Assembly: GCF_900343125.1 (NCBI RefSeq)
Contig: NZ_OPYL01000002.1
Span: forward strand, 62,001 to 126,000
Reading direction: 5' to 3'
Length of the DNA stretch: 64,000 bases
Source: Dysgonomonas sp. Marseille-P4361
GTDB lineage: Bacteria > Bacteroidota > Bacteroidia > Bacteroidales > Dysgonomonadaceae
Both the position numbers and the translations under genes were made by a program. Shown one piece after another: positions 50,925-59,304 of the stretch (its first letter is position 1; the number at the start of each line of letters is the position of its first letter). Below the pieces are notes generated by a model. The model was not told the DNA's origin. It saw only the letters and a program-made list of their open reading frames with translations, and ran no database searches.

Positions 50925-52901
50925 ATGAAAAAAAATATATTAAAAGGTATCAGTTTGATAGGATTCTTATTCCTTTCTTTCCAATTATTGGCACAAGAGA
51001 GAATATTGATTCACTCTCATAATGATTACCAAAGAAGAGTTCCTCTTTATCAAGCTTATTCACAACAATTATCTTCTATCGAAATTGATATTTATGAGCG
51101 AAACGGAGAATTAGTTGTTGCTCACGACCGTCATGAAGTAGCCACAGCAAAAACTATAGACGAACTTTACATCGAGCCTATCGTTGGATTCTTTAAAGAC
51201 AACGGAGGGAAACCTTGGGCCGATTCTGAGAATACCTTCTCTATTCTTGTGGATCTAAAAACACCTGCAAACCCAACATTGGATATATTGACCGAAAAGT
51301 TAGCAAAATATCAGGAAGTATTTAATGTGGAAAAGAATCCTTACGGAGTAAAGGTTATTATTTCAGGTAATAGACCAGATCCTAAAGATTTCCATAAATA
51401 TCCGTCATTTATTTATTTCGATGGAGATAAATTGGATTATACAGAAAAAGAATTAGAAAAAATTGCAATGATAAGCTTCTCTCTGAAAGAAAATGCTGAT
51501 TGGAATGGAAAAGGTATGTTCAAAAAACCACATCAAGAAAAAGTAGAAGCCTTGATAGAGGGAGTGCATAGACTAGGTAAACCAATCCGTTTTTGGGCAG
51601 CACCCGATGGTGTGAATGCTTGGAACAAATTGCATACAATGGGTGTGGACTACATCAATACCGATATGCCTGAGGCATGTGCTGACTTTTTTAGAAACTT
51701 TGCAAATAAAAATTATACGATAGCTGGGCATGATTCCGATTCGGATGATGAAACTCAACGTTACAAAAAGCTAGATAAAGTTACTGCTAACTTTGAAGGT
51801 TTTAAGAACAAAAAGTTACAGTTGAGTAAAACTATAGATATCTATCAGCCTACCTATAAGAACGATGGAAGTCAAAAGAAAGTAAAGAATGTAATCTTGC
51901 TTATAGGCGATGGTACCGGACTCAATCAATTGCAAGTAGCAGCTACAGCTAACAATCCGGGTTATAAAAATGGTCAAGGGCTTAGCATATTCAATATGAA
52001 ATATCTAGGTTTCCATAATACCAGCGCTCAAGATTCCTATACAACAGACTCCGCAGCAGGAGGTAGTGCTTTGGCTACTGGAGAACTTCACGACAATCGT
52101 CATATCAGTATGAGTAATACTGGCGAATCATACCCTTCTTTGACAGACTATATGTACAATGCAGGATATGCATGTGGTGTAATTACATTAGGAAATTTGG
52201 CAGATGCCACTCCTGCGGCTTTTTATGGTCATGCTACAGAGAGAGATGATTCTGATAAAATAACAGAGTATCTGTTGGAAGGAAAACTGACTTTGCTTAA
52301 TGGTTCAGGAATGAATGTGTTTACAAAAAGAGCAGATGGTAGAGACATTTTAAAAGAATTGGAAAATAAAGGATACCGTATAGCAACAGAAATAGATGAT
52401 ATTAACGATGATAATAAAAAGGTCATCTGTGTAGACGAATCTATGGAGTTAGCCGCAACAGAAGAATCATTGGAACTATTGGCCGAAGCAACCAAAGAAG
52501 GTATTGAAAAGTTGACTAAAACAAACAATAAAGGATTCTTCTTGATGGTAGAAGGAGCAAAAATAGACTATGCCGGACATGCTAACTCTCTTCCTGGATC
52601 TATCGTAGAAACCTTAAGTTTCGACTTGGCTGTAGCTGAAGCGCTTAAATTTGCAGACCAAAACGGAGAAACGCTTGTTATTGTTACAGGTGATCACGAA
52701 ACAGGAGGTTTAACACTTGTAGATGGTGATGTAAAAACCGGACACATTACAGCACGTTATATGACAGATGACCATACAGCTCAAATGCTACCAGTATTTG
52801 CTTATGGTCCGGGAGCTAGTGAATTTATCGGTGTTTATAAAAACACAGAGATCTTTCATAAAATAATGAAAGTAAAAGGTCTATCTAAAAATAAAAAATA
52901 G
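50925..52901 (+). CDS. Glycerophosphodiesterase/PI-PLC-like domain fused to alkaline phosphatase
   Basis: 658 residues, signal peptide cleaved near LLAQ (24). The N-terminal domain (about 25-260) has the GDPD-like site: His30 and His32 in LIHSHNDYQ, Glu53 and Asp55 in IEIDIYERNG, His67 in VVAHDRHE. The C-terminal domain (about 318-650) is alkaline phosphatase: Asp329 in LIGDGTG, nucleophile Ser376 in TTDSAAGGSALATG, metal ligands in VEGAKIDYAGHAN, VTGDHETGGLT and DDHTAQMLPVFAYG. One polypeptide could thus cleave a phosphodiester and then remove the phosphate. It sits in the GH92 operon, 3 bases before the next gene. Confidence 0.93.
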   Translation: MKKNILKGISLIGFLFLSFQLLAQERILIHSHNDYQRRVPLYQAYSQQLSSIEIDIYERNGELVVAHDRHEVATAKTIDELYIEPIVGFFKDNGGKPWADSENTFSILVDLKTPANPTLDILTEKLAKYQEVFNVEKNPYGVKVIISGNRPDPKDFHKYPSFIYFDGDKLDYTEKELEKIAMISFSLKENADWNGKGMFKKPHQEKVEALIEGVHRLGKPIRFWAAPDGVNAWNKLHTMGVDYINTDMPEACADFFRNFANKNYTIAGHDSDSDDETQRYKKLDKVTANFEGFKNKKLQLSKTIDIYQPTYKNDGSQKKVKNVILLIGDGTGLNQLQVAATANNPGYKNGQGLSIFNMKYLGFHNTSAQDSYTTDSAAGGSALATGELHDNRHISMSNTGESYPSLTDYMYNAGYACGVITLGNLADATPAAFYGHATERDDSDKITEYLLEGKLTLLNGSGMNVFTKRADGRDILKELENKGYRIATEIDDINDDNKKVICVDESMELAATEESLELLAEATKEGIEKLTKTNNKGFFLMVEGAKIDYAGHANSLPGSIVETLSFDLAVAEALKFADQNGETLVIVTGDHETGGLTLVDGDVKTGHITARYMTDDHTAQMLPVFAYGPGASEFIGVYKNTEIFHKIMKVKGLSKNKK

Positions 52902-52904
52902 AAA

Positions 52905-54401
52905 ATGAACAAGCTTTGCTATATATTCTTATTTGTTCTTTTACTGTTTGGAGTATCCTGCACGGATGTTTCAAAGACGGAGTCTCAATCTTCTTCTGCC
53001 ATTCTGAAATTTGACGATAAGGGAGAATTTAAAATAGCTCAATTTACCGACATTCATTGGGACGAATCAGCAACTAGTAATGACTCTACAAGAACGATAA
53101 TAAAAAATGTATTGGAAACTGAGAAACCCGATTTGGCTATATTAAGTGGAGATATTGTATGCTACGAGCCAGCTGAAGAAGGATGGTTGAGTATTGCAAA
53201 AATGTTTGGAGAGAAAAATATTCCATGGGTTGTTCTGATGGGAAATCATGATGAGGAGCAAGAGATGACTCGTCAGCAGATTGACTCCTTATTAGAACTT
53301 CAACCTAATTATTTGAAATTAGAGGATGTTTGTCATAAAAACGAAAGTGGCGATTTTTATTTGTTGGTGAAATCATCAGACAACAAAAAGAATGCAGCTT
53401 CCATATATTGTTTCAACTCTAATACTTATCCCGACAATACTTTGCTGTATGGCAAATATGACTGGATTCATTCCGATCAGATAGCATGGTACAGAGAGCA
53501 TAGCCTGGCTTTGACCAAGCAGAATGGAGAAGTACCTCTCCCTTCATTGGCGTATTTTCATATCCCTCTCCCAGAATACAATACTCTAATTGCTAAAGGA
53601 GATTTCTATGGAATGAATAGAGAAGGGCGTGCATCTTCTCCGGATATTAATTCGGGGTTATTCGCTTCTTTGATAGAGATGGGCGATGTGATGGCGACTT
53701 TTGTCGGTCACGATCATGATAATTGTTTCATCGGACAAATGAATGGAATCGGTCTTTCGTACGGACGTGTATCCGGGTTAAGGGCTTACGGAGACCTTGA
53801 AAGAGGTGCTCGTATCGTGAAACTTTATGAAGGGAAACGTCAATTCGATACATGGATCAGAACCAATTCAGGAAAATTTGAAATGTATTATTATCCATCG
53901 GGTATAACCAAAGCCGAAGAAGAATCGGCAAAGTATCTCGACCCAGTAGATCTTACCAATCCTAAACAAGGAGTAAGATATAAGTATTTCGAATACGAGG
54001 GGAAAATAATATCAGTAGAGGCATTGACTGACCCCAAAATAGCTACACTAAAGGAGGAGGGCATACTAAAAAACTTTTCTCTAGAGCCTGCTAAACGCAA
54101 AGACTATTTTGGTCTAGAATTCGAAGCTTATCTGAAAGTGCCTAAAGATGGTATCTATAACTTTTATACTTATACGGATGATGGATCGGTATTGTATATA
54201 GGCGATCAGTTGGTTGTCGATAATGACGGTTCTCATAGTGCTAAGTTGATGGAAGGAAAAGTTGGATTAAAAGCTGGATATCATAAAATAAGACTAAAAT
54301 ATTTTGAAAGCTACATGGGGGAACAAATCGAGGTTGGAATCTCTGGAAGAGATATACCGAGAACCATCATAGCTGACGATATGCTTTACATTGTTGAGTA
54401 A
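52905..54401 (+). CDS. Metallophosphoesterase with C-terminal PA14 module, lipoprotein
   Basis: 498 residues with lipobox GVSC (Cys19). The calcineurin-like site is full: QFTDIHWDE, AILSGDIVCY, LMGNHDEEQ, YFHIPLPEY and VGHDHDNCF. The C-terminal third (about 385-498) is a PA14-like module with VPKDGIYNFYTYTDDGSVLYIGDQLVVDNDGSHSA, closely similar to the module on the GH92 enzyme (DDGSVLY and VVDNDGSH shared). The module probably binds the same glycan, holding phosphoesterase and mannosidase on one substrate. Third phosphate-ester hydrolase of the operon. Confidence 0.93.
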   Translation: MNKLCYIFLFVLLLFGVSCTDVSKTESQSSSAILKFDDKGEFKIAQFTDIHWDESATSNDSTRTIIKNVLETEKPDLAILSGDIVCYEPAEEGWLSIAKMFGEKNIPWVVLMGNHDEEQEMTRQQIDSLLELQPNYLKLEDVCHKNESGDFYLLVKSSDNKKNAASIYCFNSNTYPDNTLLYGKYDWIHSDQIAWYREHSLALTKQNGEVPLPSLAYFHIPLPEYNTLIAKGDFYGMNREGRASSPDINSGLFASLIEMGDVMATFVGHDHDNCFIGQMNGIGLSYGRVSGLRAYGDLERGARIVKLYEGKRQFDTWIRTNSGKFEMYYYPSGITKAEEESAKYLDPVDLTNPKQGVRYKYFEYEGKIISVEALTDPKIATLKEEGILKNFSLEPAKRKDYFGLEFEAYLKVPKDGIYNFYTYTDDGSVLYIGDQLVVDNDGSHSAKLMEGKVGLKAGYHKIRLKYFESYMGEQIEVGISGRDIPRTIIADDMLYIVE

Positions 54402-54417
54402 TTTAAATTTTAAAAAT

Positions 54418-56034
54418 ATGACAAGATTTCAAAAAGGGTTATCATTAGCCGTATTTTTCATGCTGAGTTCTTTAAGTATGCTATTTGCACAAGAAAAAGA
54501 AGAACTTACTGTTTACAATTTGCCTTATAAAAACACGTATGTAAGGGAAGCTCTCGTAGCAGAGAATGAATATCGTGTAGCAAAGATGAAGTTTCAGGAA
54601 CCAAAAAGTTTCGACGAAGCTAAAAAGATTCTTCCTAGTCCGGTATGGGAAGGACACAGCAAAGAGATAGAAATGTACTGGAGAGCATGGCAAATTGCTA
54701 TTGGCAATATCAGACAGCCGCTCGAAGGTTCGGGTTTTGTAACTCCATACCTCGATACAGCCTACAACGGAAATATCTTTATGTGGGACTCTGCTTTCAT
54801 GATGATGTTTGCGCGTTATGGTTTCCGTTTCTTCCCTTTCCAAGAAACCTTGGATAACTTCTATGCAAAGCAGCATCCCGACGGTTTTATCTGCCGCGAG
54901 ATTATGCGCAATGGTGCAGACTGTTTCGAAAGATATGATCCAACTAGTACCGGTCCTAACCTTTTACCTTGGAGCGAAATGATGTACTTCAAGCAATATG
55001 GAGATATGGATCGTCTGCATAAGATTTTCCCTGTACTTTGTTCTTATTATAAGTGGTTGAAACTAAATCATACATGGCAAAACGGAACATACTGGTCGAG
55101 CGGATGGGGCACAGGTATGGATAACATGCCTCGTGTAAAACCAGAATACAATATGATCTATAGCCACGGACATATGACATGGTTGGATGCTAACCTTCAA
55201 CAAATATTTACGGCAAGTATATTGCTCGAGATGGGTTTTTATCTTGAAAGATGGCAAGAAATTGAAGATTTCGAAGATGAAATCAAATACCTTACTAAAT
55301 ATGTAAGAGAAAATATGTGGGACGAAGAAACAGGTTTCTTATACGATCAGTATGCGGATGGAAGTTTGTCTAAAACAAAAGGAATCATCGCTTACTGGTC
55401 TTTGTATACAGATGTTCTGAATCCGACACAATTGGATAGATTGGTGAAAGAATTAGATAATCCAAAAACATTCAATCGTCCTCACCGTGTGCCTTCTCTG
55501 TCTGCCGATAATTCGAAATACAACGAAAAAGGACGCTACTGGCAAGGTGGTGTATGGCCGGGAGCAAACTATATGGTTATCTCAGGATTGAACGAAAAAG
55601 GCTTTACTAAAAAAGCTCACGAGATAGCTGAAAATCATTATAAGAATGTATTTGAGGTTTACAAAGCTACAGGAACATTCTATGAATATTATGCACCGGA
55701 AGGAGCAGAAGCCGGATTTATGGCTCGTGACGAGTTTGTTGGTTGGGCTGGTCTTCCTCCTATTGCTGTGTTTATCGAATACATTTTGGGTATTAAATCA
55801 GATTTTTCTAAAAATACAGTTGTTTGGGATATTACAAAATTGGAGTCTCACGGAATAGATCGCTATCCTTTCGGACCAGAGGGTACTGTTGACTTCAGAG
55901 TAAACAAACGTAGCTCTGCGGAACAAGCTCCTAGTATAACAATAGACTCGAATGTTGATTTTGATTTAGTTATCAACTGGGGAGAAAAGAATACTAAAAC
56001 AATTAAAGTAAAAAAAGGAAAACAAACAATCTAA
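54418..56034 (+). CDS. Trehalase/GH63-like (alpha/alpha)6 glycoside hydrolase, exported
   Basis: 538 residues from the ATG at 54418; an in-frame TTG nine codons upstream lies inside the previous gene and is unlikely. The signal peptide is cleaved near MLFAQ. The barrel shows NGNIFMWDSAFMMMFARYGF, YWSSGWGTGMDNMPR, YSHGHMTWLDANLQQIF, YWQGGVWPGANYMVI and FYEYYAPEGAEAG, typical of GH63/GH37-type and MGH1-like enzymes acting on alpha-linked gluco- or mannosides. It lies 16 bases after the metallophosphoesterase gene. Exact linkage specificity cannot be read. Confidence 0.88.
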   Translation: MTRFQKGLSLAVFFMLSSLSMLFAQEKEELTVYNLPYKNTYVREALVAENEYRVAKMKFQEPKSFDEAKKILPSPVWEGHSKEIEMYWRAWQIAIGNIRQPLEGSGFVTPYLDTAYNGNIFMWDSAFMMMFARYGFRFFPFQETLDNFYAKQHPDGFICREIMRNGADCFERYDPTSTGPNLLPWSEMMYFKQYGDMDRLHKIFPVLCSYYKWLKLNHTWQNGTYWSSGWGTGMDNMPRVKPEYNMIYSHGHMTWLDANLQQIFTASILLEMGFYLERWQEIEDFEDEIKYLTKYVRENMWDEETGFLYDQYADGSLSKTKGIIAYWSLYTDVLNPTQLDRLVKELDNPKTFNRPHRVPSLSADNSKYNEKGRYWQGGVWPGANYMVISGLNEKGFTKKAHEIAENHYKNVFEVYKATGTFYEYYAPEGAEAGFMARDEFVGWAGLPPIAVFIEYILGIKSDFSKNTVVWDITKLESHGIDRYPFGPEGTVDFRVNKRSSAEQAPSITIDSNVDFDLVINWGEKNTKTIKVKKGKQTI

Positions 56035-56106
56035 TTCCTGTATTGGAAGAAGATACTTCAGTACAGAAATTAAAAAATTATAAAAGCGAATCAAAAAGAA
56101 CAATAT

Positions 56107-56931
56107 ATGAAGATTGGTATAGATATGGGTGGGACTAATATCAGAGTCGGTTTAGTCGATGGTGATGATATTGTCAAAAAAGTAGAGAAAGCTACACTTG
56201 CCCATAGGAGCGAGAAAGAGATTTTAGATGATCTTATAGCTGCAATAAAAGAGGCAATAACACCCGAGGTGAAAAGCATCGGAGTAGGCGTTCCGTCTGT
56301 TGTTGATATCAAGGCTGGTATTGTTTACAATGTTGCAAATATTGATTCATGGAAAGAAGTTCATCTGAAAGAGATACTAGAGACAGAATTTAAAATTCCG
56401 GTAGCAATTAATAACGATGCAAACTGTTTTGCACTTGGTGAACAAAAGCATGGTGAAGCTAAAGGAAGTTGCAATATGGTAGGTGTAACAATAGGAACCG
56501 GAGTAGGAGCAGGGCTTATACTTAACGGTCAGTTGTATTCGGGTACTAATACTGGAGCCGGGGAGATAGGCCACTTCCCATACCTTGACAAGAATGCCGA
56601 ATATTACTGTAGTGGACAGTTTTTCTCATGTGAACATAATGTAAAAGGACACGAAGTTGCGCGAAAAGCTGCTGAGGGTGATGCCGAAGCCTTAAAGCTG
56701 TTTAACGATTTTGGTAAGCATATAGGAAATCTGATGAAAACAGTTCTTTTTGCATATGACCCTGAGGTTATAGTTCTAGGTGGAAGTGTTTCTAAGGCTT
56801 ATCAATTCTTCTCGGAGGAGATGTATAATGTCATTAATACTTTTCCATACGAAAATACAGTTAAAAACCTGAAAATATTTGTATCCAAGAGAGAAGATAT
56901 TGGTATTTTGGGTGCTGCTGAATTGATCTGA
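56107..56931 (+). CDS. ROK-family sugar kinase
   Basis: 274 residues. ATP site IGIDMGGTNIRVGLVDG, sugar site INNDANCFALGE with GTGVGAGLILNGQLYSG, and GAGEIGHFPYL. The usual ROK zinc motif CxCGxxGCxE is altered to YYCSGQFFSCEH, as in a subgroup of Bacteroidota ROK kinases without the classical zinc site. It would phosphorylate the hexose (glucose or mannose) released by the extracellular enzymes of the operon. Last gene, 72 bases after the glycosidase, followed by a strong hairpin. Confidence 0.93.
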   Translation: MKIGIDMGGTNIRVGLVDGDDIVKKVEKATLAHRSEKEILDDLIAAIKEAITPEVKSIGVGVPSVVDIKAGIVYNVANIDSWKEVHLKEILETEFKIPVAINNDANCFALGEQKHGEAKGSCNMVGVTIGTGVGAGLILNGQLYSGTNTGAGEIGHFPYLDKNAEYYCSGQFFSCEHNVKGHEVARKAAEGDAEALKLFNDFGKHIGNLMKTVLFAYDPEVIVLGGSVSKAYQFFSEEMYNVINTFPYENTVKNLKIFVSKREDIGILGAAELI

Positions 56932-56964
56932 ATTGCGATAGCTTAGACTATCTAAATAAATAAG

Positions 56965-57012
56965 AAAGCTACTAACTAAGTCTGACAAAGCAGATAGTTA
57001 GTAGCTTTTTGT
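56965..57012. terminator. Hairpin terminator closing the GH92 operon
   Basis: AAAGCTACTAACTA and TAGTTAGTAGCTTT are perfect inverse complements with a 16-base loop, followed by TTGTTT. It also faces the end of the convergent AraC gene. Confidence 0.9.
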
Positions 57013-57040
57013 TTATTCAAAGAAAACAAATTCTTCTATC

Positions 57041-57913
57041 TTATTTAGCTTTTGAAAATTGCTCTCTAAAATGTGTCGGAGTGATTTGTTTGTATTTTTT
57101 GAAAGAACGATTATAATAAGGAATATCTCTGAATCCGGAGGCGAAACAAATTTCTGCGATCGATTTAGATGTATTCAGAAGCATTTCGCACGAAGAATCA
57201 ATTCTGTAGTTTCTTAGATAAGAAAAGAAAGAAGTACCAGTCTCTTTCTTGAAGAATACACAAAAGGAAGACCTCTCCATCCCTATGAACCTAGAAATCT
57301 CTTTAAGAGTGATATCGCGATGATAGTTATTCATTACATATAGATATATGTTCTGTAATGCCCTTGTTTGCTTATCCTCAACTATAGGATGCCCAACGAT
57401 ATTCGTCTCTTTATCTATAGAGGCTATTGTTTGAAATATCTGTAAGAGAGAAGATATCCGGTCCAATTGATTTTGTCGGGTCATGGATAGCATCAGATTC
57501 TTAAAGTTTTCAAGAACTTTGTCTGAAAAAGAAATTGCATTTTTGTTTTTTAGTATATCGTTTACCGTTTCTGCATATTCTGGAAATACAATTCTTAAAC
57601 CTTCTAATAGCTTATTGGAAAATATAATTGTGATATTTTCAATTTTGCCCTCTTCGTCATGAACAGATTTATCAAAAGTCCAGCAGTGTGGAATATTTGG
57701 AGGGATTAGGACAATTTCTCCTGCATCAAAATCCTCGACAGTATCACCTATCATCCTGGAGCCTTTTCCTGTAATAACATAAGACAGTTCCCATGAATCC
57801 TGTTGGTGAAGAGTTAACTGATTTTCGGCAACAATGTGTACATGGTCAAAGAAGAAAGAGATATTTTCCTTTTCGGGTCTCAGTGTAAATTTTATACTTC
57901 CCAGCTTGTTCAT
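57041..57913 (-). CDS. AraC-family regulator with cupin sensor
   Basis: 290 residues. A cupin domain (about 25-110: LHQQDSWELSYVITGKGSRMIGD, GEIVLIPPNIPHCW) precedes an AraC double helix-turn-helix (DITLKEISRFIGMERSSFCVFFKKETGTSF and SIAEICFASGFRDIPYYNRSFKKYKQITP). Such regulators sense a small sugar-like molecule and usually act on adjacent genes: here the convergent GH92 operon or the divergent acyltransferase and DUF1080 genes. Start at 57913 gives a normal cupin N-terminus. Confidence 0.93.
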   Translation of the reverse strand: MNKLGSIKFTLRPEKENISFFFDHVHIVAENQLTLHQQDSWELSYVITGKGSRMIGDTVEDFDAGEIVLIPPNIPHCWTFDKSVHDEEGKIENITIIFSNKLLEGLRIVFPEYAETVNDILKNKNAISFSDKVLENFKNLMLSMTRQNQLDRISSLLQIFQTIASIDKETNIVGHPIVEDKQTRALQNIYLYVMNNYHRDITLKEISRFIGMERSSFCVFFKKETGTSFFSYLRNYRIDSSCEMLLNTSKSIAEICFASGFRDIPYYNRSFKKYKQITPTHFREQFSKAK

Positions 57914-57988
57914 CTAATATTAATTTAAGGTGTAAATATAAGACAATTAAAATAAAATTTAAGACAATATTTCCTGTTTGATAACTCC

Positions 57989-57996
57989 TATTTTTG
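57989..57996 (+). promoter_or_regulatory. Promoter -7 element TATTTTTG of the acyltransferase gene
   Basis: Perfect TAnnTTTG. It lies downstream of an in-frame upstream start at 57978 and so supports the ATG at 58038 as the real start. Confidence 0.55.
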
Positions 57997-58037
57997 CAAT
58001 CTGGTCAACTAATTATAATATATTTGATAAAATAATA

Positions 58038-59180
58038 ATGAAACAAACAATAAGTTTAGCGGAGTCTAAGCCACATTACGAAATATTAGACGGATTGAGA
58101 GGTGTGGCTGCTGTACTAGTAGTTCTCTTTCATATATTTGAGGTGCATGCGGGTGGCGATCATTCGAAGCAACTGATAAATCACGGTTATCTGGCAGTAG
58201 ATTTTTTCTTTCTTCTTTCTGGATTTGTAATAAGTTATGCTTACGACGACCGTTGGGATAAGATGACATTAAAGGACTTTGCCAAACGACGTTTGATTCG
58301 TCTGCAACCAATGATTATTATCGGGTCTATTATCGGTGCAGCGCTATTTTATTTTCAAACTTCTCCCGGTCAAGGCTGGGGAGGTATACAGGATGTGCCG
58401 GTATGGAAGATGCTTTTGGTTATGGTGATTGGTTTTACTCTTATTCCCGTAGGCAGAGGATTGGATATTAGAGGGTGGGGCGAAATGCATCCTCTAAATG
58501 GACCGGCATGGTCTCTTTTTTTCGAGTATATTGCTAATATTGTTTATGCCCTTATATTACGCCATTTGTCAAAAATTCTGTTAGCAGTTTGTGTAATTAT
58601 AGCTGCAGGAGTTACAATCCATTTTGCTTTTACTAATCCTAATGGAGATATAATAGGAGGGTGGTCTATCAGCGATCCGTATCAGTTGCGTATCGGTTTT
58701 ACTCGATTAGCATTCCCTTTTTTGGCAGGAATGTTACTTGCCCGAGTGGGTAAGCTACGTCATATCCCAAAGGCTTTTCTTGTAGCAAGTCTCCTTCTTG
58801 TTGGATTACTCTCGGTACCTCGATTAGGGGGAATAGACAGTCAATGGATGAATAGCCTTTATGAATGTTTCTGCCTGATGATAATGTTTCCTTTCATCGT
58901 ATGGCTGGGAGCAGGAGGAAAGGTAAAGGGTGTTAAAGCTTCTAAGTTATGTAAGTTTTTAGGTGACATATCTTATCCTATCTATATCACTCATTTCCCT
59001 ATAGTGTATGTCTATATGGCTTGGGTTACAAACAACAACTATACGTTGGCAGAAACATGGCCATATGGTTTGTTGGTACTAGTTATATCTATTGTCGTAG
59101 CTTATGTTTCGATGAGGTTTTACGATATACCAGTAAGAACATGGTTGCAAAAACGTTTTTTGAAGAAAAAAGAAGGTTAA
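58038..59180 (+). CDS. Acyltransferase 3 family membrane protein (OafA-like)
   Basis: 380 residues from ATG 58038. About ten transmembrane helices. The first carries the catalytic-region His in GLRGVAAVLVVLFHIFEVHAG and DFFFLLSGFVISYAYDDRW; later NGPAWSLFFEYIANIVYAL and GDISYPIYITHFPIVYVYM are typical. These proteins acetylate sugars of polysaccharide or lipopolysaccharide at the inner membrane. It is divergent from the AraC regulator and 124 bases before the DUF1080 fusion gene on the same strand. Confidence 0.93.
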   Translation: MKQTISLAESKPHYEILDGLRGVAAVLVVLFHIFEVHAGGDHSKQLINHGYLAVDFFFLLSGFVISYAYDDRWDKMTLKDFAKRRLIRLQPMIIIGSIIGAALFYFQTSPGQGWGGIQDVPVWKMLLVMVIGFTLIPVGRGLDIRGWGEMHPLNGPAWSLFFEYIANIVYALILRHLSKILLAVCVIIAAGVTIHFAFTNPNGDIIGGWSISDPYQLRIGFTRLAFPFLAGMLLARVGKLRHIPKAFLVASLLLVGLLSVPRLGGIDSQWMNSLYECFCLMIMFPFIVWLGAGGKVKGVKASKLCKFLGDISYPIYITHFPIVYVYMAWVTNNNYTLAETWPYGLLVLVISIVVAYVSMRFYDIPVRTWLQKRFLKKKEG

Positions 59181-59304
59181 AATATTTAATAAAGCGTTAT
59201 ATTTGATAGTTAATGTTTTATATCAATAAATAAGGAGTGATATCGTTAACCTCATAAATCTTTTTTCGAATCGATTATAATTCTAATATAATAAAGCTTA
59301 GCTT

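Noticed and set aside
54391-54417. Upstream TTG start for the (alpha/alpha)6 glycosidase
   Set aside because: It overlaps the previous gene and would spoil the signal peptide; ATG at 54418 fits.
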